Shown: piece by piece, positions 11,330 through 22,738 of the stretch
Numbering within the stretch: the stretch's first letter is position 1
Layout of the letters: the number at the start of each line of letters is the position of its first letter
DNA from: Diphasiastrum complanatum
Lineage: Eukaryota > Streptophyta > Lycopodiopsida > Lycopodiales > Lycopodiaceae
Assembly: GCA_029204225.1 (NCBI GenBank)
Contig: CM055113.1
Coordinates: 8,338,352 to 8,402,351, forward strand
DNA length: 64,000 bases
Reading direction: 5' to 3'
The notes under the pieces: model-generated
The model's database searches: none
What the model was told of the DNA's origin: nothing
The model's input: the letters and a program-made list of their open reading frames with translations, nothing else
Made by a program: the position numbers and the translations under genes

Positions 11330-12840
11330 AGATTTTTTTACTCTGTTTAGCGGTAGGTTGCTTGTGAGGCCTCTTTGTGGGAAGGTTAGTCCTATTAATG
11401 GGTTCATCCCTAGGAGCAGAGGGTTCACCCTTGTGAAGTCTACAATATCTATCTCTAATTCTATGCACAATTTGGAAATCTTTGGGTATTATGGTGACCC
11501 GCTTAGCATGAATGGAAAGCAAAAATGAATCTTCAAAAAAAAAGCTCAAATAGTCTTCTGCGAACTCCTGCAAGCACTATAGTGCTAAAGGTGTGAACCT
11601 AACAAAACTGTCCAGATTATCTTTAGTGATCTCATGGACAGTTATGATAGAAAGGGGCTCTTGGTACCAGGAGTTCAGTAGATCTCTGATATTTTTTAAT
11701 CTCAAAGAGCCACCTACTCCTGTTATGCATGGTCTGTCATGGTGGATTCACAGTAGGAGCCCTCGTGGACATTGTACCAAGAGAGAAAAAATCACTCTCG
11801 TTCTATTCGACTCTAGACATGTGTTATGGTGGCTTATATTGGTTTTGTGTGAGGTTATAGTAGTAGTGGTCAAAGGAGGCTTTCTAGGCTCATGGAGGTG
11901 CGATATGTATAGATGTGTTGGTCTAGTTGTACGAGCATGGAAGGAGGTAGTGGTGATTGAGGTAATGGAGCACAGAAGCGATATGTATGGAATTGGTATC
12001 GCTCTTGTGCGCATGTAGATAGACTTGTGCCCTCGGATTTCGCACGTGTGGTCACACATCCGAGTTTTTGTACTAACCAATCAACGATTGAGAAATGTCA
12101 TTTGCACATGCGTGTTTCAATGGACTAATGGGACCTCAACACGTGTCATGTATAGACAAATCAGTTTTCGACACCTGGAAAATGTATGGCTTCGCATGTG
12201 TGGTCGTTTGTGAGCCAATCGAGAGTGGCTGGTTGACCGTTGACTTGCACGTGTGAAAAATTATAAAGGACACAATCGATATTTTCTTTTTCATCTTTTT
12301 TTTTCTCGATTTTTGCTAATATCGCTTCTGTGCGTGCCTAACCTATCCTATCTACGACCCAGAATACTAACACGTGCACAAGAGTGATATCAGACTCTGG
12401 AGTCCGTACATATCGATTATGTGCATGCGTAGTGTACTCCTTTTTTTTACGTATAGTCTCCTCTTGCACAAAATTGATACCAGTTTTCTCATTTGATCCT
12501 AGTCGAGAGTCGTTGTTGTCCACATTTCTCATCGATTTTGGTATAACTGAGCACATAGAGTACTTCAAATCTCTGTTCCGGCCTTTCTTGCATGTGTTAA
12601 GTACAACACAACAAAGTCTAGATGTTTTTTATGAACAGTATATTAGATTCAGGGATATAATTAGTATCTTTCTAATCTCTCAAGGTAATTTGTCATTTAT
12701 GCATTTCAGTAGCGGTTAGATAGGATGTACACACTAGAATTTTTGACCAATTTAAGAATTCCACTCAATGTAATTTATGTAAAAGAAAATGTTGTTATCT
12801 CGAGTACCAAACTGGATTTGTGTTTTTTTTTAAAGTATAG
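11330..12840. other. No recognisable gene
   Basis: Open frames on both strands (11593-12018 plus, 12384-12719 plus, 11748-12080 minus) show no conserved motif, and their composition suggests chance. A T-rich stretch near 12280-12310 and an oligo-T before 12840 are consistent with an intron or promoter upstream of the gene remnant that follows. Confidence 0.3.
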
Positions 12841-13579
12841 ATCACAGAAGAGTCAGATACATCGATGCCTGAAACTCAGATCCCTTCATCCTCCACTACT
12901 GAACATTCCATAAAGGATATCAGTCATTTGTTGGTGGATACTCCTGATAAAGACACTGACTATATGAGTCAAGAGACTGACAAGTTGAGAGATGCCTTCA
13001 TTGGCTCCAATGCCAATATTGAGAAAATGATTGTTGATGTATATTTCAAATGCTTTTTTGATTTGCCTAAATATTATATAAACAAAGATGTATATATTAC
13101 AACTGCAAATCTATGTTTTTTTTTTTTATTATTAGGAAGATGAGATTCTTTGTCTATTGTCAAGCACCATTTTTGAATTCTCTGACATTGTTGATTTTGA
13201 AACCCAAGACTATGATGATGAAGAAGGCATTCTGACTAGTGATGAATGTTTGTTGATGGCTTTGGCAAATGTTCGTGATCATGGACGAAGTTTGCCATCT
13301 GAAGAGAAATTTATTTCTTTTAAAGCCCTGCTGTGATTTTCTTGTCCGCCAGTAATGAAATTTGTAGATGACTCTTCTTCAATAGGGGGTCACAATATAG
13401 ATCATCCCGATCTAGTTGCAGCAGATGATGATGAATGTGTAAGTTTGGCACTTTTAATATAAGTTTATCAGATGATAATATTAATTTTGTATGTGTTTTG
13501 TAGTAAACAATGTCTCAATTAATTTTGGACTTTTTAATTATTTAGGACTATTTTCTACATGTGGTACCAAAAGAGCCAG
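12841..13579 (+). pseudogene. Decayed host-type gene, three phase-consistent exons
   Basis: Three putative exons join in one frame. Exon a is 12841-13038 (after an oligo-T tract ending TATAG; donor GTATAT at 13039). Exon b is 13136-13438 (acceptor TTATTATTAG; donor GTAAGT at 13439). Exon c is 13546-13579 (acceptor TTATTTAG; donor GTAAGA at 13580). Exons a and b are whole numbers of codons and exon c ends in phase 1. The product is acidic and Ser/Thr-rich, with a segment TSDECLLMALANVRDH. An in-frame TGA at 13334-13336 interrupts exon b. I do not recognise the protein, and no further exons are convincing to the right. It could be a pseudogene of a nuclear gene, or exon b may end before the TGA at a site I cannot see. 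Confidence 0.45.
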
Positions 13580-14154
13580 GTAAGAAAAACAATAAAAGAT
13601 TACTAATTGTTGAAGTGGGATTTTCTCGAGTTCAAATCTCATTTCAATACAACTATAAGCCAAACAAGACAAATTTAATCAACAAGTCACAATTTAGTTT
13701 CTAAAATTTATTGATGCTTTTTTTCAATAGCTATGAGCAACTAATATAATTGTAAATCCAAAATAAATTTGGTTCATGAGTATCATAGACATTGAAGTTA
13801 TGATTTAGATGAAGTTAGCATTCCAATTGTTAGATCAAGGGGGTGGATGTTTTTGGAAAATCGGATATAATGATGTCTAAAATTAGTGTCGATCCAAATG
13901 ACTTAGACAACTTCTAAACATAAACATTGATATTTAAAAGAAACATAAACATAATTTGATAATATTTAAAAGAAACATAAACATCACTGAATCATATACT
14001 ACTTTCAAGCTGTATTATAAGAACTCTCGTAGAAATTTGATCACAATGTGTCATTTGCCACTAAAAGTGGTTAATGGTCTTGGGCCAAGCAAGCCCTACA
14101 TTAGTCAAAAGAATATTACGAAAGATGCACAACATTAGTTAAATTCTAGACAAT
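13580..14154. other. No recognisable gene (possible intron sequence)
   Basis: AT-rich DNA with short A/T tracts and an AAAGAAACATAAACAT motif occurring twice near 13935 and 13970. No coding signal. Confidence 0.35.
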
Positions 14155-14265
14155 GTAGAAGTTTAATCTTTTAGACTAGTGATCTACTATTTCAATATTC
14201 TAAAGGTTGAGAATTAGAAACTAATTTCAACCTTTAGAATTTCTAAAAGTCGTTAAACTGTCTAC
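14155..14265. repeat. 111-bp imperfect inverted repeat (foldback, MITE-like)
   Basis: The inner arms 14197-14217 and 14221-14240 pair almost perfectly around a 3-base loop (ATTCTAAAGGTTGA / TCAACCTTTAGAAT). Outer arms starting GTAGAA.GTTTAA and ending TTAAAC.GTCTAC extend the palindrome with mismatches. It could be a small MITE relic or a hairpin-forming transcript. No clear target-site duplication flanks it. Confidence 0.65.
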
Positions 14266-14701
14266 ATCATGATTCCTCATGGTCTTACAATACACATGCC
14301 ATGGAATAGGATTTACTTATAATAGGGTGACATGGCCACACCCTATCATAAAAAAGTTGGCTTTTTACAAAATTGCCAAGCTGGATTTACAACTGACTTT
14401 ACAAAAGGAATTACATGTCTTTTGAAGCCAAATTTGGACTTGTTGCAGATTTGAAATCTATCAACACTCACTAATACATTACAAGTCCTACGCCGATGGC
14501 CACAAAGATTGTAACTAGGACTCTACAACTACAATCATGAACTCTACTCATCAATATTAGCTGCACCTTCATCAAATAATTTGGACAAGTATTCTACTAA
14601 TATTTTTGAAATAGATATTGATTTTTCCACAGTATAGCCGTGTGGTTTGATTATTTTTTTGCCTTTGATTTCCATGCATGAACAACAATATCTACATGCA
14701 T
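14266..14701. other. No recognisable gene
   Basis: AT-rich spacer between the foldback and the minus-strand orphan ORF. No motif or repeat recognised. Confidence 0.35.
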
Positions 14702-15058
14702 TTATTGTGGTCCATCATTGTTCGGAATCCATTCTTTCTCTAAGCAATTTTTGTATAGCTTCGAGTTGTGAACTTGTCTCTGGTTTCTATGTCGTTGATT
14801 AGATTTTGGTTTGTACCACAATGCTTCAAACTCTGTGTCCAAGCCCTCTGAGTTTTTCTTCACTTCGACAACTTTTGTCACCCAAATAGGTATGGAACCC
14901 TCCACAACATCTGTTGGAAATGAAAAATCAAAATCGCAGTCGCGAAGCTTTAGCAAATGAACCACGACTCTCTCTTGCTCTCGGATGGAATTCAGATGTG
15001 ATCGCTGGACACTGCCAGCTAAATCACTCCTACAGTCCTCCAGAGTGTAGTTAGGCAC
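14702..15058 (-). CDS. Unrecognised 118-codon ORF
   Basis: A minus-strand frame starting at an ATG at 15058. It is rich in charged residues and holds a segment FEALWYKPKSNQR near its C-terminus. The amino-acid usage looks protein-like, but I recognise no domain. There is no neighbouring exon with a matching splice phase that I can support. It could be the last exon of a host gene or a piece of a transposon protein. Confidence 0.3.
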   Translation of the reverse strand: MPNYTLEDCRSDLAGSVQRSHLNSIREQERVVVHLLKLRDCDFDFSFPTDVVEGSIPIWVTKVVEVKKNSEGLDTEFEALWYKPKSNQRHRNQRQVHNSKLYKNCLEKEWIPNNDGPQ

Positions 15059-15735
15059 TGTTGATCTACGTTTATAAAATTAATGCAGCATTCAACATAG
15101 TTTCAACCAAGGTGCGGAACTCAAATGAACAAGGAAACTTAGACACACGAATAAACAATAGACGCATTTGCATTCGAGATCAAACACAACAAGAAAATCA
15201 TCTATATTGATCTTTCTCTGATTTCTTCAAGCACTACATGCAAATCCACGTAGTGCGTTGGCGTGGGAGAAACACAATTCTCTCACGAGGAATCGTCTCA
15301 CTTTACTAGCGGACAGTTGGATCTACAGATCCTAGATAGAATTGTCTTTGCACGCAGGCGAACATGTATTCTGTATTTTGTCTTGATTGCTTACTTGCAT
15401 CAGACTACTACTTTACACTATATGTGTACTCTGTTGATCTATATGTCAAGTATCATCCAGTAAGTATAGTCTCTCTATGTAAATCTAAGATTAGAGTGAT
15501 TAAGCATCTACAACTAATCCGAGAAATACAAGAGTGGCTAATTAGCCACGACCTCAAATGTATCTGCTGACGTCATGCCATCAAATCATATATTTGTACT
15601 TCTGGGTACTTGCATGATCTCGCTGGTACTCTTTGGAGCATGGAGGGCAGGAGAAGATTTCGTTTTGGTCGTTTGCCTTCTCTCGTACTGGACCGCAAAA
15701 GATTCTCGTTCGTGAATCTTTCAAGTTTGCGAATT
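15059..15735. other. No recognisable gene
   Basis: Short frames only. Nothing recognised apart from the approach to the 39-bp tandem array. Confidence 0.35.
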
Positions 15736-15852
15736 GTTCGTCTTCGTCTGCTTCGACTTTCAAATTCGCGAACCGTTCGTCTTCATTTTCTTTGACTTGC
15801 GAGTTTGTGAACCGTTCGTCTTCATTTTCTTTGACTTTTGAGTTTGTGAAAC
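15736..15852. repeat. 39-bp minisatellite, three full units
   Basis: Units 15736-15774, 15775-15813 and 15814-15852, each starting GTTCGTCTTC and ending GTGAAMC or GCGAACC. A partial fourth unit precedes them (TTCGTGAATC...GCGAATT). Units 2 and 3 differ at few positions; unit 1 is more diverged. Because 39 is a multiple of three, the open frame 15633-15875 reads through as a 13-residue repeat (RSSSFSLT.EFV.). No other evidence shows that it is translated. Confidence 0.85.
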
Positions 15853-16059
15853 TTTTTGTGCTTCATGTCTCCTAACTTTCATGTTCGTGAACATCTTTGT
15901 CAGGTTGAGGGCTAAAAGCTAGCAAGGCTTTGTAGTTAAAAACATTTTGTTTCTTTAGCTCCCTCTCAAAGCATGATAGCTTTACGATCCCGAGACTGCT
16001 CCTCTGTCTGAGGCCAATCTAGGTGGTGGCCAATGATTCGGATGGTGGCCAATCTCGCA

Positions 16060-16250
16060 TCTATGTATGTGTGTGTATTCATGCTAGTGCATATAACTAT
16101 GCATGCGTGTATGCATGAGTGAGAGTGTGCACGCGTGTGTGCATGTGTACATGTATGTGTTTGTACATGCATGTGCATGTGCAATGTGTACATGTATGCG
16201 TATATGTGAGAATGTCTATACATATATGTGTATGTGTGAGAATGTACGAA
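16060..16250. repeat. TG/CATG-rich low-complexity tract
   Basis: Irregular alternation of TGTG, CATG and TATG steps over about 190 bp, an alternating purine-pyrimidine composition. The overlapping open frames on both strands (Cys/Val/Met-rich on plus, His/Thr-rich on minus) are by-products of the simple sequence. It lies directly 3' of the Helitron helicase end. Confidence 0.85.
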
Positions 16251-16386
16251 CATTTCAAAAGACCATGCTCTGAACTAACTCTAACTCTACCCTACATCCC
16301 AAATGCTAAGTCTAACTCCAATTCTAACTCTAACAGTACCTTGCATCTCGAAACCATAAACCATAAACATCACTTCAAACTTACTA

Positions 16387-18351
16387 CTACAACACTTCTG
16401 AACATACAATGTTTTGAGTGTACCTCGCCACACCATCTACATCCATAAATCGATTGTCCTTGTAAGTAATCAGCACATAAAGACTTGCTGCATTTCGCAC
16501 TCTCGAAAGTGCAACATACCACTGCCCATGACTAAACACAGGCCGAGACAAATACAATCCAATCATGTCCATAGTTTGTCTGTGCTTTGTTTATTGTCAT
16601 GGCAAATGCTACTCTGATAGGAAACTGGACCCTCTACAATTCAAATGGTATGTTCAAATCGCTTGGCACTATAGGAATATTACGTGGAATAAGGACTCTA
16701 CTCCCTATATTTCTCTCGATCACTATCTTTGCCTCTATGACTTGTCTACCCAATCTGAGGATGATCAATCTTGTGCCATTGCACAATCCCTTGTGCGATG
16801 CTATCAATCGTAACAACATCATAATCATCTTAATCTTCAGCACCAGCTTATGTGGAGGACATTCAGTCATTCGTAGGCTATTCAAATACTCTATAGGTTG
16901 GACATTAGAGCCCTCACACTCAACAACACTATCAACACTATATGAAAACGTCACCCGGAAGCTGCTCAACAACGCTCACATTGATCTCATCCACATCTTT
17001 GTTCAATGGGGTGAATATTGCATGACTCCTTCAAAACTCAACATCCTTAAAATGTTGCGCAACATCAGAAAATGTGAATGAAATCAATTTGTCCACATCA
17101 CGCGTCCTTAGGCACATGCCCTCTAGCAGGGAAATCAGGTCCAAATCGCGATGCACGAACGTGGGCTCACGACCATCTCCCACACTCAACAGATAAACTG
17201 CAAATCTCAACTGCTCATCCTTATCACCACCCTCCATGCTCATGATGCGCATGTTCTTTGTCAATTTATGCACCTCCATGTGTTTCCACAAATGTGAACA
17301 CTTCAGCGAAGCATTGACAATCTGCGCCCAACTACCATGCGGTACCACTGAAAATTACACCCAAAAACAATTGGAACTCCTCCAAATGGAGCTTTGAAAC
17401 TCAATATATCTCGTAGAGATTGATCTACGCACTCTATAACATACTTTGGCGCCATGGGAGCCTCATCCCAAATGATCAATTGACATGTCATCAAAAGCAT
17501 ACCTAATGCAGATTGCTTAGAAATGTTGCATGTCGAGCTCTCATTCAATTCCGTCGGAGGAATTTTAAACCGAGAGTGTGCGGTCCTACCACCTTTCATC
17601 AATAGTGCAGCAATCCCACACAATACAACTGCCAATGCTATCCACCCTTGTGCACGCACGTACGACAACATGACACTATACAGGTGCATCTTGCCTGTAC
17701 CACCCGGACCATCTACAAAAAATACTCCACCCGCTCTCCGAACAACATGCTCACGTACTACATGGTCGAAAATCTTTCGTTGATCCATGTTCAATCTCTC
17801 GATGTCAACTTCCCCTACAAAGGGTTCTCGTCAACACCCATCTCTTCGCAAAACAATGGAGATGAACCATAATCGACATTGGGGACTCTAAATCCAAAAT
17901 TCACCAACGACTTTCCAACTATCTGCATGTGCGACTCCACATCAAGAATAGTTCTGTCTACCAAAACCTGACTCACAAAAATAGTTTCGCACGTTATTGG
18001 CTGTCCTAACTCGTGCGCATAATCCTCAACTAAATGCAGCTCTATGCTCCTCCAAAGCTCCAATGGGTCGAAAGGGACACATTTCAAAAGAAACACAATG
18101 AACATTAGACGAAGCTGTGATGGAGTGCCCCATGACACTACCTCATGCAAGCAACAACTCCACTCATTTGCGTCATTTATCAAAAGTCTGTATCTGCAAG
18201 CATCTCTGAATGACTGAAACAACTCACCCTCAGTTGTGCGCAAGTCCTCAAAGCTAGTTGTACCTCTAACATGAGCCAAAAGGACTTGCATATAGAACCT
18301 CTCCCATTCGGAGGGGTGTACAAAATACATGCGACCAATGGCAGGGATCAT
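16387..18351 (-). pseudogene. Helitron RepHel: C-terminal half with PIF1-type helicase, broken
   Basis: In minus-strand order: 18351-17815 holds the conserved region between the Rep and helicase domains (IGRMYFVHPSEWERFY, TSFEDLRT, LHLVEDY). 17794-17303 is the PIF1-like helicase, with Walker A reading GPGGTGKM instead of GKT, Walker B LIIWDEAPM, GGRTAHSRFKIP and a damaged FGCNFQW where FGGDFRQ is usual. 17348-17031 has AQIVNASLKCSHLWKHM and LTKNMR. 16972-16634 holds the next part. 16572-16387 is the end, with FSHGQWYVALSRV and a terminal VLITYKD..QNIVCSEVL as in plant Helitrons. Several frame changes separate these pieces. The HUH/Y2 Rep nuclease domain expected upstream is not found to the right, although 18992-18687 could be a basic N-terminal remnant. 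Without Rep and with a mutated P-loop it cannot transpose by itself. Confidence 0.9.
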
Positions 18352-19712
18352 CTACGTGTTGATTAGATGGGTCCACCTACGCGTTCTCTTGTTGTACCAA
18401 TGCTACCTCGGCAAGTCCTGGTACAACAACTCTCAAGTTCTCCTCGGGCATATTCGACTCTACAAAAGTCGAATCTACACCTAAAGATATCAACAAAATT
18501 GCCTCTCTTGACTCTACTCCTTCTAGGCGAGCAGATCTATGTGATCGACCCTACTCCCAAACTGCTTGGTGTAACATCCTCCCCAAACTCTAACCCTCTC
18601 ATAGACAAACCAACATGTACTCCAAGAGGAGTGTCATCGTGAACACTCGCAACGGTGGCTGAACCAACTACATCCCTATGAACACCCTACTGAACCGGCT
18701 CCAACTCGTGAGAGAGAAGCCTCCTCTTCGCTCTTCTTCTCTGCTCTAATCTACTCTTTCTCTCTGACCTAGACTCCAACTCTGGTGTTCTATACATGGC
18801 ATTGCCACGCACATGCTCTGGCGTGACAACCCCTCCTGAACTACCCACACCACCGACACTAACAGTCAATATGTGCTCGACGATTTGCAAGTTTGAAACC
18901 AAACTTGCAGTCAAACATATCGTCTCCTCAACGACACGAATTACAAGTGCAAGCAGCAATGCCCTACGCACTATTTGTCGCTTCCCATTCAACTTGTCAT
19001 ACTATACCAACAAGGTTGATATAGATTTTGTAGTAAATAGTGTCGTTCCCACAGAGGACAGCGTTAGAAAGTTATGTATTTGGTACAATTTATGGCAAAT
19101 GGTTTCGAGTGTTATTCTGGCTGTTGACAGACATTAAAAAGTAACCAGTATTACTTATATTTGGGATGTGTTGTGTTGATAATTTCAGAACAACAATCTG
19201 GCCTCTATCAAATCGAATGAAACGTGTTCTACAAATGAGATGTTATCAGAATAGTACAACAGTACTACACTCTGGCTGATTAAGGTGTCAATAGAGAATC
19301 GAGAAGTGTTCGATGTATTCGCAACTGTGTAGACAATTAATTAATCGTGTTCGTGAACTGTTCGTTTCTAGAAGAAGTCCTCAACAACTAAAGTCCAAAT
19401 TAATGGTTAAAGAACACAAATAGTTTTAGAGCACGTTAGAAACTTATGTCAGTTATAGTCAAGAAAATAGATCAAAGACTCAATTCTTTAGATAGGGACT
19501 GTCATCTCATTTGTATACATACAGCTTTATTCAATGATCGTGCTAGATTGTACCAAAGATAGTCGTTATTCGAGTGCCAAAAAGAAAGTATTTGCGACAG
19601 ATGAATAAGATGATTTTATGACAGTTCTTTAGAGAATGCTTTACAGATACACAACAAATGACTATAATGCACTAGAGTGTCTGTCTGATCATAGAGTAAT
19701 TCATGTAATGCG
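18352..19712. other. Helitron-adjacent region; possible N-terminal remnant, no Rep domain
   Basis: The minus frame 18992-18687 ends in a basic stretch (RSERKSRLEQRRRAKRRL) like the N-terminus of plant Helitron proteins, but the HUH motif is absent. From 19000 to 19712 I see only AT-rich noncoding DNA. Helitron ends (5' TC, 3' hairpin plus CTRR) could not be placed. Confidence 0.35.
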
Positions 19713-19833
19713 TTAGAGATTGCTAGTAGACTCAAGATCACTCACACTCAGCAGTGCGAAGAACAGAGATAAGGGAGAATAACTCACATAACTCTATTCA
19801 CTTCTTCAACCTCTTACATATGCATAAACTCTT
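19713..19833 (-). repeat. Inverted copy of the 121-bp segment at 9364-9484
   Basis: Reverse complement of 9364-9484. Here it sits seven bases from the start of repeat A copy 2. Confidence 0.85.
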
Positions 19834-19840
19834 CTCTCTT

Positions 19841-20372
19841 GATGCTCAAGACTGAATTGTGAGATCAATATATGTTCTATGGGACGAACAAACACACCTC
19901 TAAAACAACAAGTGCGTCGTTCCCACGAAAGGGTCTAGTTAACAATTAGATTGAAAATACATTCAATTATACCATGAAAGGTATATTTAACTAAGAGTTA
20001 AGATTACTCTAGTTTAACATGTCTTTCCATATCTAGTCCTTTCGTATGGACGACCTAATAAAGGTTATCCAAGGCAATGTCTTTCCTTTTAAAGGTCTTG
20101 CCCTTTATTATAAGGCAAGTACTTAGGAGATATATTCTTGAAAAATGACTTAGGCCTCTTCATGATTTATACTTATCCGGCTCATATCTTCATTTCCGAG
20201 TATATCATACCATATTTACGTTGATATTCAATATTTAATAATTTCGTGGCATCACATATCCCCTTCCTCAAATGTGAAACGTCCTCGTGAACATATCATC
20301 TTCATTTCGAGGATTATTCGCGAAACATTCTTGTTCTTCAGATGTTTGTGAAGACGAAAAGATATTTCTTCA
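19841..20372. repeat. Repeat A, copy 2 (possible 3' LTR of minus-strand element)
   Basis: Direct copy of 9987-10514. It lies downstream, in minus-strand sense, of the unclassified ORF and of the gypsy gag-pol at 22.7-27.2 kb. It would fit as a 3' LTR, but no 5' partner is found right of 27.2 kb, so this is inference. Confidence 0.75.
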
Positions 20373-20689
20373 TATTATTCGTCCTTTAGATATTTCTTCG
20401 TCTTAGAGAATATGCATGTTGTTGTTTCTTTAATTGAATAGGTTGTTTTGAGTTGATCTTTGAATTGTTGATGAAAACTGGAATCAAACTTCAAAACATC
20501 TTCAAACTTCAAAAATTCAGCATCCCTTAGAAACATCAGCACGACAAAGGCATGAATGAATGTTTATGAACGATTCAATTCTTCATATAATTTCTGAGCA
20601 AATTCCAAGTTTTGTTGAGCTTCGATCAACAGCAAGTCTTGTTTGGATTTTGTGTAATGGCCAACTGGGAGGTTGCCGAATTCTTCCAG

Positions 20690-22425
20690 TTTAACCGGGA
20701 GCAAGGTTCCATTCGAACAGCTCCTGAGTTAACTTTGTATCTTCGTCGGAATCACTACGTAGCGTGATTTTTTTACAGTAACGAGCTGAAAATCTAATAA
20801 AATTGCTTTTAACATAAAGATTCTGAATGAAAAATAATGTCTTTGTCGCGAAAGTTCCGAACTGCCAAAAAGAATATGTATAGAATTGCTTGTAACAGAA
20901 TGACTTCCTTCTGTCTTGCAGATTATGTCGAATCTTCGCAAACTATTCTGCAAGGTTTTGCTCCCAATCCACATAAAGACTGAATAGTTCAGGATAGGCC
21001 ATATTTACATTTATCAGCAACCCTACATCATCAAATTCGCCTAGATCCGCAACAGCTTCTGGTTTGTATAGTTGAAAATGCGACTTTTGCTTCCAAAAAT
21101 GTCGCTTATTGTCTTCGTTCCTCAAAAACTGGAATTCTTTGATTTGAATATATTCAAGAGCATACATAGCCGAAGAGCCTATGTATAACTCTACTGATCC
21201 GAAAGACACGACCTGGAACTTACCCTGAATTATGCCCCAACAGAGACATCCTTTCTGTTCGATAGAGAGCTGGGTCCATAACCAGAGAAAGTCATCCTTC
21301 TCCCAAGGTCGCTTCCATTCGTCGAAGGCGATGTCTACTATGCCTGGTAGCATCGTGTAATCCACATACCATTGCAATTCAATATTAAATGCATGTGGAC
21401 ACCATTTCTAGAAGCGTTGAGCAAATGCACAAAATCTGTCAACACATACCTTCGATTGATTGTGTCGTGTTCGCTTTGGCTGTGTAGATGCAATTGCCAA
21501 ATCTTGAGTTTGCAACTCAGCAGCCAGCTTCTGATCGTCCAATTGCTGCTTGAGATTTTACAGCTCCTGTTCGAGCTTGTCGAGATTCGCAACAGCCTCC
21601 AGATATTCTAGATGATCTGAGGCTCCGGAACAGGATGTCATCAATGCGATGACTGGTTCGCATATTTACAAAACAGCTTAAATGTTGTATCTCGCATCAT
21701 GGAGATTTTGTATCCCTTCGTGGGTACGAAACATTTGCTTAGGAAGTGGGCCGTTTCATACACTGAATCTTTATTTGTCAAAATCATCTTCCCATCCAAT
21801 GGTAACCGAGGGCTGTGCAGAACAAGTCTTCAAAGATAGTGAAGAATTTGCCTCATACGTGAACTTTGAAGTCCACCTCAAAAACTGAATGGATAAAGTT
21901 CACAAATTCAGTATTGACGTCTGACAGGATTATGGAAGGGTCCACTTTCAAATCACCCAACCTGCATCGATCCAAAAAGGACTGGATGGATGGCAGGCGG
22001 CGCGTGCTTTCCAAATGATAGTAGAACTAGAACTCGATTCGGAAGCCATTGGTCGAATGTTTGACGATAGCTCTATAGATCTCAAAAGTTCATATGAGAG
22101 TGCTTCGATTGTAAAGAGAATGAGCATAGGAAAGCATGTAATCGCAGGAAGAAAGTGTAAGGAAGAAAAATGGAAAATAATCTATGATAAGGGGTAGCGG
22201 CATGAAGAGGGTGATGATGTGGCATGGTGACGTGACATCTATCATTTCCATTTATCGAGGACGTGCATGGCTCAGAGTTTCAAATTATGATTTGACAGAT
22301 ATCGATCGTAATAAAGGAAGACCGTTTGTGAAAAGAAAAGAAATAAATTAAGAAGAAACAATATCTATTTTGATATGTGAGCATACACACATGTGAATAA
22401 TGATGATCACGTACGTGGCCATCAT
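20690..22425 (-). pseudogene. Repeat B copy 2 plus the rest of the unclassified element ORF
   Basis: The minus-strand coding relic is longer than in copy 1. From right to left: VDPSIILSDV.TEFV.FIHSVFEVDF and RGKFFTI.EDLFC (about 21930-21800); a Gln/Leu-rich coiled-coil-like stretch (LDKLEQEL, LKQQLDDQKLAAELQ; 21590-21480); then a well-preserved 144-codon frame at 21377-20943 with WYVDYTMLPGIVDIAFDEWKRP, DDFLWLWTQLS and YVDWEQNLAE, possibly continuing to about 20690 in another frame. Stops and frameshifts separate the parts. No zinc knuckle, protease, RT or integrase motif is seen. It sits between the integrase end of a gypsy element and repeat A in the same orientation, so it may be an additional 3' ORF of that element, or a separate non-autonomous element next to it. 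Confidence 0.5.
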
Positions 22426-22738
22426 TTTTAATGGAGGGATACAAAAAGTAGGTCAAGAGATTCTTGAAAGATTCTTCTGAAAAGATTCGCAAAGACTTCT
22501 CACACGGTCCTAGAAAATGATACAGAAACTTACGAAAATTTCTCAAAAAATGAAGAGAAATGCTTGAAAAGATTTTAGATAAAACTCTTGAAAAATGTTG
22601 GAAGGCGGTAGAAATTTTAACGAAAATTTCGAGATTAGATAAAAGAAAAGTCGCGAAAAATACCAGAAAAGATAAATAAAAATTTGCGATCAATTCCAGA
22701 AAAATACTATAAAAGAATAAGAATAAAATAAATTCTGG
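22426..22738. other. A-rich spacer after gypsy integrase
   Basis: About 310 bp dominated by GAAAAnTT-like words, with stops in all frames on the coding sense. It separates the gypsy integrase stop from repeat B. Confidence 0.5.

Noticed and set aside
16278-16340. CTAACTCTAACTCTAAC words resembling telomeric repeats
   Set aside because: The plant telomere unit is CCCTAAA. Here the hexamer-like words are irregular, short and interrupted, so this is low-complexity sequence only.
15966-16448. Opposing His/Thr-rich and Cys/Val-rich ORFs over 15966-16448
   Set aside because: Both are translations of the TG/CATG simple-sequence tract, with no independent coding evidence.
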